Under the pieces are notes generated by a model that worked only from the letters and a program-made list of their open reading frames with translations, was not told where the DNA came from and ran no database searches. Shown here one piece after another: positions 29,185-34,644 of a stretch of 34,644 bases of DNA. The DNA is from Entamoeba invadens IP1 (lineage: Eukaryota > Evosea > Mastigamoebida > Endamoebidae), in NCBI RefSeq assembly GCF_000330505.1, contig NW_004443648.1, forward strand, positions 512,791-547,434, written 5' to 3'. A program made the position numbers and the translations under genes. The stretch's first letter is position 1. Each line of letters begins with the position of its first letter.

Positions 29185-30131
29185 AAGTCAGTCTGGAAAC
29201 CTTATTTATTCCAAAAACCTTATTTATTTTTTTCCCTTTGAAAAAAATGCAAATTTGGGATGTTTAATAAATATTACTATTATTTAAACTATTTTCCAAT
29301 AACACAACCAAAAACATAAATGGGGTTAAAGTCATTTAGCCAATCATTTCATTTTTTCTGTTTGTCAATAAATGGTGATATTAATGGTGTTATTACCCCA
29401 AATTAACGGGAAAATACACAAAACAAACCAAGTTTTTTGGATCATTTTTGAAGAATTTTGCTATAAGGCGTGAGTCGACTTATTAAATGTACAGTCTGTC
29501 TCAAACGTTATCTGGTGCCTTTTGGACCATAAAAAATGGAATAATTCGGGGAGCAGTCCCAAAAATCCATCCCACTTGTTTCCGGTTTTTTCACGCTTTA
29601 CCTAATGCCCGATGTTTAGACAAAAATGAAAGTATTTTTTGTCCACCAGATAACGTTTGAGACCAGATAACGTTAAAAGACTGACTCTACTCTTACAAAG
29701 AGCGAAATGACGTCCACGCAGCCAAGACAATTTATTATAAACAACTTTTACCCGACTGCAGTACAACAATTCGATGTTCGAGTCTGCCAAGCGTGGTGTT
29801 CTTTTGATTATGATTGTCTCGTTGTTTTTTATGAATTATTTAATTAAATCCAAGTTGATTATTGTCGAATTCTCGTGTTGCATTTGTCATCTCACACACA
29901 AAAATCCACCCAACCGCTGCTTACAACAACGGCACCACTCTCTGGTGTTATACGCGATGTTTGAGTAAAAAATCAAATTTGTCAATTTGTCTAAGTTCGT
30001 TTGAATTGAAAAAACAAAGATTTCAAACAAAAAAAAATAATTTTGAAAAACAAAACCAAATAACAAAAAAAATAACCTATTTTTGTCAATAAATAAGGTT
30101 TTTGGAATAAATAAGGTTTCCAGACTGACTT
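29185..30131. mobile_element. non-autonomous DNA transposon, about 947 bp, TIR about 44 bp, TA duplication
   Basis: The left end begins AAGTCAGTCTGGAAACCTTA and the right end is its exact inverse over about 44 bp. Each TIR contains CCTTATTTATT twice as a direct repeat. Both ends abut TA (29183-29184 and 30132-30133), a mariner-type duplication. No transposase is visible. Inside, TCTCAAACGTTATCTGGTG at 29499-29517 is inverted at 29644-29662, next to a partial further copy of the same motif, which suggests a nested or chimeric element. Confidence 0.8.
29491..29691. repeat. nested inverted repeat inside the 947-bp element
   Basis: Arms of 19 bp (29499-29517 and 29644-29662) are separated by 126 bases. 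The outer borders read ACAGTCTGTC on the left and AAAGACTGAC on the right. The right side holds an extra partial copy of the arm (GACCAGATAACGTTAAAAG). It looks like a smaller MITE inserted in, or captured by, the larger one. Confidence 0.55.
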
Positions 30132-30285
30132 TAGTGTAATTTTAAAACAATTTTCTTTAATTCTAATACTTCAATTTAAAACTTTATTAATTAATATACC
30201 ACACATTCGAAACCCATTTATAATTATAATTAATAAAAATATACTACACAAACAATAATTTAATTGAGTCGAGAAGATTACATTG

Positions 30286-30849
30286 TTACAGTTGATTTTG
30301 GTGGATAGTGCAGCTAGCGTTTTTGCTCAAGTTTTCGAGGAGAGAGGTGTGCATATTTTTCCCCAAAACTTCGACCATATTTCTGTTGAATACAATTCTT
30401 CCATCTTTAAAGATCTGTTGTATTGTTTCACTTTTTGCAATTCCGTTTTTGCCTTGAGACTTTGTAGTGTTGAAAAAATACCCAAACTCCGATAGTAAAT
30501 CGGACAAGAAGTGTAAGCATTCGGTGAACCTGTTGTTTTCAAACCTTCTCATAGTAGTCTTTTCTTTCACTCCCTTTCGTCTCTCCATTTCACTGATTTC
30601 AGTGCATCTTCTTTCGATATAGTCGACAACATTGATTGAGTAATTGTTGAATTTGATTTCTTTGATATAAAGAAATTGGAAAGTTGTTGTTGTTCTCTTC
30701 GAAGGTTTACAAAAGACTATGTCACAATACGGAAGAAGTAACTTAATAAGAATAGACTCTTGGAAGACTTGATAATTCTTGTAGATCTGGTACTTGTTGA
30801 TACGGGTGTCGCCTTTTTTGTCTTGTGTGTATGACTGTGTCGATGACAT
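30286..30849 (-). CDS. unrecognised 187-aa protein
   Basis: ATG at 30849 (MSSTQSYTQDKKGDTRINKY); the frame is uninterrupted to a stop at 30286. Composition and codon character match the other genes. It has mixed alpha/beta character: a likely beta-rich stretch (FQFLYIKEIKFNNYSINVVD), then a basic segment (ERRKGVKEKTTMRRFENN) and a hydrophobic helix (CLHFLSDLLSEFGYFF). There are no membrane spans or known motifs. A TATA-like box sits about 31 bases upstream of the start. It may be lineage-specific. Confidence 0.6.
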   Translation of the reverse strand: MSSTQSYTQDKKGDTRINKYQIYKNYQVFQESILIKLLLPYCDIVFCKPSKRTTTTFQFLYIKEIKFNNYSINVVDYIERRCTEISEMERRKGVKEKTTMRRFENNRFTECLHFLSDLLSEFGYFFNTTKSQGKNGIAKSETIQQIFKDGRIVFNRNMVEVLGKNMHTSLLENLSKNASCTIHQNQL

Positions 30850-30879
30850 GATAACTGTGACTTTGTTATACAGTTTCCC

Positions 30880-30887
30880 TATTTATA
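30880..30887 (-). promoter_or_regulatory. TATA-like box of the 187-aa gene
   Basis: On the minus strand TATAAATA, in the context CGTATAAATAGGG, lies about 31 bases before ATG 30849. Entamoeba genes have very short leaders and a TATA-like element about 30 bases before the transcription start, so the distance is slightly short but plausible. Confidence 0.35.
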
Positions 30888-31421
30888 CGGCGATAATTTT
30901 TTGCCATCTTTTATGTATTTTTAGAATTATTGAACCTATTTATATTTATAACTTGCGAATGTTCTTTCTTTTTTTTTCGAATAAAATTTCCGTTTTGAAT
31001 GACAGGCTATTTTTACGAATCCATTGTATTGGTCGATTATCGAAGTTTTTTCAAGTTCTCTTCATGTTTTGCTTTTCTCGCACTCACATTTCAAAAACTA
31101 TCAATTTTTTACTAGTTTTCATTTTTTTTGTAAATCTGAATTAATTCGTTTTTTTCCACTGTTTTATACACCATTTCTTTGTGTAATATTTGAATTTGAA
31201 AGAGGAATGTTGTTCTCTCTTTTTTTCTTACCAAAAACACACTTTCGCCTTAAACTAAATAACTGCCCCAAGTTCTAAATACACAATGGCTTGAACTGAG
31301 AGATTTGATTGCCAAAACAACGGGTTTTCTTCCCCAAAATCATTTTTGCTTTTAAAAATACAAGTAATCAAATGTTTTTGTAGATTATCAAGTATAGTAT
31401 CGTTTAATATATTATAATAAT

Positions 31422-31483
31422 AATTGATGTTTTGAGTCGATGATTAATGGGAGGCGCCCAGAAATCATCGCTCAATATCAATT
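31422..31483. other. 62-base imperfect hairpin, candidate structured RNA or palindromic element
   Basis: Pairing from the outside in: AATTGAT/ATCAATT, then TTGAG/CTCAA, a bulged T, CGATGATT/AATCATCG, a 2x2 internal loop, TGGG/CCCA and a 5-base loop AGGCG. That gives 24 paired positions. The inner part is G/C-rich although the surrounding kilobases are almost pure A/T. Strand and function cannot be decided. Confidence 0.5.
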
Positions 31484-32548
31484 CGTAAAAAATAAAGTTC
31501 TTTTCAATCTTTAGTGAACTTGCAAAACATCCCTATTTAATAGTGTTTTTCCAAGCGATAGATAATGGGAAATAACTTTGCTTTTAACTTTAAATAATAT
31601 AAAAATGGGGTAATGAGTTCGAAAAGCCACCAATTCTAAAATAGAAACGATCGACCATAAATGTTCGCTCAATAAAATAGTCGAAAAATAAATATATTGC
31701 TTTATAAGATAATTTTCTTTTGTTTGTTGAACATTAAAATTAATTTCTTTTTTAATAAACGAATACAGTTAACAATTAAAAGTGTTGCACCCCACAAATC
31801 TTGTAACAAACTATTCAAATTATAAGAATCAATAAAACAGAATTCGGTAATTACAATTATGATTTGAGTAGTAACCAAAATAAGTTAACGTGTCAGTAAC
31901 GAAGTTAAGAAAAGTAATTATTGGAATTAGTTGACAATCTTTGAGTTTTTTTAAAGACAATCCTCTTGAAAAATAAATGATATTGGTTGTTTGTCTTTTC
32001 ATAGTAACTTTTGTCATCAAACTTATGATACAAATAACGGAAGGTAGTGTTTGAATTGAATTCAATAACTATTTTACAAACTATCTTATTATTTAACTCA
32101 TTTTTTGTATTTTTCAAATCTTTTAAAACAAGTTAAAGGTGTCTAAGAATTTGTATGATTGTAATAAAAATTTTGATCATTATTCAAACCTTCTAATATT
32201 ATATATTTAAATGTATGAATAATGTTAACAAATAAATAATAATTAGTAGAATGAATCATCTCATTGACTTGTTTAATTGATTTAAAAACAAGTCTGTAAA
32301 TGATTTCAAAAAACCACTAATAATATATATTCCTTGGAAATTGTTGCTAATAGTTTGATTATGTATCGTCACTTTCATTTAAATATCAAATAAATTCAAG
32401 CATTAGTCAAAAGATCCAGACGTTTAAAGAAGAAAAACTTAAGTTTATGTATTTTATTATTTGTTTACTTTTGACAAGAAATTTCAAAAAATAATTAAAA
32501 CAGCTGTTTGTGATTATTTATTTCATGTTAATTTCGCGATTTTATTTT

Positions 32549-32580
32549 ATCTCCAACATGGGAAAAAACATGTTGGAGAT
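32549..32580. repeat. perfect 12-bp hairpin
   Basis: ATCTCCAACATG, 8-base loop GGAAAAAA, then CATGTTGGAGAT. It shares the ATCTCC/GGAGAT base and the GGAAA-starting loop with the hairpin at 4970-4998, although the middle of the stem differs. Confidence 0.75.
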
Positions 32581-33320
32581 TATGTGTGGTTGTTATGAAT
32601 TATTTTTTTTAAATGAAGACAGTTATCACAAACGTGTCTATATCTATATTAAACATATTTGTTAAAACGTGGCAATATAATAATACAACAGCCCATCTAT
32701 TTCCAATTTTAACGTTTTTATACTAAATAAATATATAAAATAATATGATTCTGGCATTTTTGCGTATTGCCTTGATTTTGTTCCAAAAATGCTAAGGGGA
32801 TGTTATTTAGCATTTTTTTTCAAAAAAAATGGCGTGATAAATGTTATGCTTTTGACGTTTTGGTAATGAAATCTCGGAACTTTTTACTGCGCATAGTCGA
32901 TTTTTTTGAACATTTGTATAATTTATTTCTAAATTATAATACTATATTTATAATATATTTGATATTTGGTTTTAGGATAAGAATAAACTTCCTGGAGTGT
33001 AACAAATTCTATAAATTATAAAATAAATATTAAAAATATAATACAAACATAAATTAAGAGAATAAGAGAATTAGTTTAAACCTGAGTGATGCAAATATAT
33101 AACTGTTCAATAATACCAAATAATACGTCAAAATTGTATAGTAAGTTAATTAATTAATTTATTGTAAGAATTTTGTGTTAAGAATATCACAAATTTTTTA
33201 ACTTTTTTACAAACACCAGGAAAAGCTTTTTTTTATCAAATTCATATAAAAAATTTATAAAATGAAATTTTTAGAAATTTTGAACTTTTTATAATTATTA
33301 AACTAAAAACTACAACATAA

Positions 33321-34126
33321 ATGAGCAAAATTCCTCCACCAAACGACGACAACAACGATTTCACAAATCTCTTCATCGGAAACCTCACTTTTAATACAAC
33401 AGAAAAGGAGCTTGAAGATATATTCAATTGCAACGGTTGTAAAGTGAAAATCGTCACCGCTCCGCAAACTGGCCGCCCTCGAGGGTTTGGCTTTGTTGAG
33501 TTTCCGACACACGAAGATGCTCTCAAAGCAAAGAACGAGTTTTGTTTTCTATATTTTATAAAAGTAAAGGACTGACAACCAGATTTACGGGGAAAGAGGT
33601 GGACGGTCGTTTACTTCAACTTCGTTGGGATCGTGGGTTTCGTGCAAAGGTAGTGGACAGAGACTACAAGTTGTTTGTTCTCTTTTGATTCCATATAGTT
33701 TACTTTGATATCATTACAATAACACACAGCACACATGTCTCAAACAAAAAGACTGCTTCCGAAAGACATGGCCGTTCTAAGAGTCGGTCCCGAAGCAGAT
33801 CTTCCTCCCGTCAAAGATACTCCGCTCGGCGACGCAGTGACTCCAGAGATGCAAGACGACACAGAAGACGTTCACCTTCTGACGAGTCAAGAAGTCGGTC
33901 GAGAAGCGACTCAAGGCACAGACACTCGAGGTATTCAAGACGACATTCCCGAAGTAATTCACGTGACTTTTCACGTAGCAGATCACGAAGTTGGTCAAGA
34001 AGCAGATCAAGGAGGCAGAGAAATTACGAAAGAGATGACAGAGAAAGACGATACGAAAAGCCCGATTACAAGAAAGAGAAAGACTCCGCAAATGACCAGC
34101 CCAAAGACAGAAATGGAGGGAAGTGA
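33321..34126 (+). CDS. SR splicing factor (RRM + RS domain), three exons, 234 aa
   Basis: Exons are 33321-33538, 33583-33672 and 33730-34126 (705 nt). Intron 1 (44 nt) starts GTTTTGT and ends ACTGACAACCAG. Intron 2 (57 nt) starts GTTTGT and ends AATAACACACAG. Both joins keep frame and complete the RRM (NLFIGNL as RNP2, RGFGFVEF as RNP1, closing FTGKEVDGRLLQLRW). Exon 3 encodes an RS domain rich in RS/SR dipeptides (for example SKSRSRSRSSSR), then a charged tail ending DRNGGK. SR proteins bind exons and recruit the spliceosome in the nucleus. The exon-3 frame must be the RS one: the alternative open frame from ATG 33735 gives a non-repetitive acidic peptide and is a shadow. Confidence 0.9.
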
Positions 34127-34272
34127 TAAATTGATGATGTGTTGATGATGTTGAGGTGTTGATGAAAGCTTGTCAGTGTTGAAGGTGTATATTGTATGTC
34201 TATTTTTTCAATTCTTTTCTGAATTTGCGTTAAACACAACGTCTGTTCGCGATGGATAAAAAGAAAACTGAG

Positions 34273-34644
34273 TTACAACCGACACGCACCAGCCTTTCTA
34301 CACATGTTTTCTGTGTTCAAAAAAGTCGCATCTTTCACTTTCATCGCTTCTTCAGAAAGCTTCATCGCTATTTCCAAGCAGTTCGCTTGTTTGTTTGGAA
34401 CCTTTGTTTTACAGATCTTGGTGAGCTGCTTTAAAATCACGCCATCTTCTTCCTTCTTTATCATCAACTCTTTCACTTTATTCGCCAACTCTCTGCACAT
34501 TGGGCACACACCTTTTTCTTTGCAACTCTTCTCTTGCTCCAACACCTTTTGGAATTTAAGAAGCAACTTCTTCGCTTTGACAAGGACGTTACGGCTGGAA
34601 ACCTCTATTTTGACGGCAGAGTCGAGTCTTCCATCAACTTCATC
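34273..34644 (-). CDS. saposin-like (SAPLIP) protein, C-terminal part (partial)
   Basis: The frame is open from the right edge of the window to the stop at 34273, so the N terminus is outside. The last about 80 residues form a saposin B-type domain with six cysteines in the standard order: CPMC, KIC, ANC, then ENMCRKAGAC. Helices lie between them. Upstream is a charged helical region. In Entamoeba this fold includes the amoebapores (pore-forming, short) and longer SAPLIPs of mostly unknown activity. The long upstream region fits the longer class. Pore activity cannot be judged from this part. Confidence 0.8.
   Translation of the reverse strand, partial: DEVDGRLDSAVKIEVSSRNVLVKAKKLLLKFQKVLEQEKSCKEKGVCPMCRELANKVKELMIKKEEDGVILKQLTKICKTKVPNKQANCLEIAMKLSEEAMKVKDATFLNTENMCRKAGACRL

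Larger units (their letters stand above)
28878..30285. other. intergenic region dominated by an inverted-repeat element
   Basis: Apart from the element at 29185-30131, the flanks (28878-29184 and 30132-30285) are A/T-rich and hold no gene. Short frames inside the element have no recognisable motifs. Confidence 0.5.
30888..33320. other. 2.4-kb AT desert without a supported gene
   Basis: No frame has a coding character. It does hold two non-random structures, the GC-rich hairpin at 31422-31483 and the 12-bp hairpin at 32549-32580, and a 12-bp palindrome, AAACAGCTGTTT, at 32498-32509. GTTTGTGAT at 32505-32513 is inverted as ATCACAAAC near 32626, flanking the second hairpin, which hints at another small inverted-repeat element. 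The SR gene promoter lies at the right edge. Confidence 0.5.

Noticed and set aside
33735..34145. Open frame from ATG 33735 through the SR gene third exon
   Set aside because: It is out of frame with the RS repeats, which are unmistakable one frame over and join to the RRM exons by in-phase introns.
1..34644. CRISPR array, operon-like bacterial features or a bacterial gene island
   Set aside because: No spaced direct repeats of that type exist; introns, eukaryotic families and gene spacing are consistent with a nuclear protist genome throughout.

Overview
The window reads as nuclear DNA of an Entamoeba species, most like the transposon-rich E. invadens. This is inferred from gene content and style, not from a database match. 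Intergenic DNA is very AT-rich, genes are compact, and introns are short with a GTTTGT donor. There is also a fragment of the Entamoeba-type transmembrane kinase family, a saposin-like protein gene at the right edge, and several inverted-repeat DNA elements. The assembly has one 100-N gap at 15103..15202.

Left part (1-13400): a possible gene 3' end (2..118), then a decayed cysteine-rich receptor kinase pseudogene (about 1579-4920, minus). Next come a small inverted-repeat element (5071..5288), a BAG-domain/alpha-crystallin fusion co-chaperone (5344..7113, minus) and a small spliced coiled-coil gene (7382..7931, plus). The largest gene (8122..13391, minus) combines a catalytically dead myotubularin domain, leucine-rich repeats, a Roc/COR-like region and a tyrosine-kinase-like kinase. 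It is joined here from three reading frames through two introns.

Middle (13400-25000): an AT-rich stretch carries a mariner-like element with a TA target duplication (14548..15526) that contains the gap. Then follow a three-exon UNC93-like transporter, ribosomal protein P2, an LMBR1-type membrane protein, a two-exon BAP31-like ER protein, a tandem pseudokinase/kinase, a Vip1/BPA1-type RRM protein and a frameshifted TATA-binding protein gene.

Right part (25000-34644): an EF-hand protein, a small basic helical gene, a PTEN phosphatase with a proline-rich tail, a probable Mediator subunit 22, a 947-bp inverted-repeat element, an unrecognised 187-aa gene, and a 2.4-kb AT desert holding two hairpins. 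The window ends with a three-exon SR splicing factor and the C-terminal part of a saposin-like protein that runs off the edge.

The genes do not form one operon-like system. Themes are phosphoinositide signalling (PTEN, dead myotubularin), kinase signalling, chaperones, ER membrane biology and gene expression. The most interesting shared signal is in the introns. Five 3' splice sites share a branch-point-plus-acceptor block of the form CTAAC-N4-AG at fixed spacing, like that known from Trichomonas and Giardia. Several gene models here depend on it.
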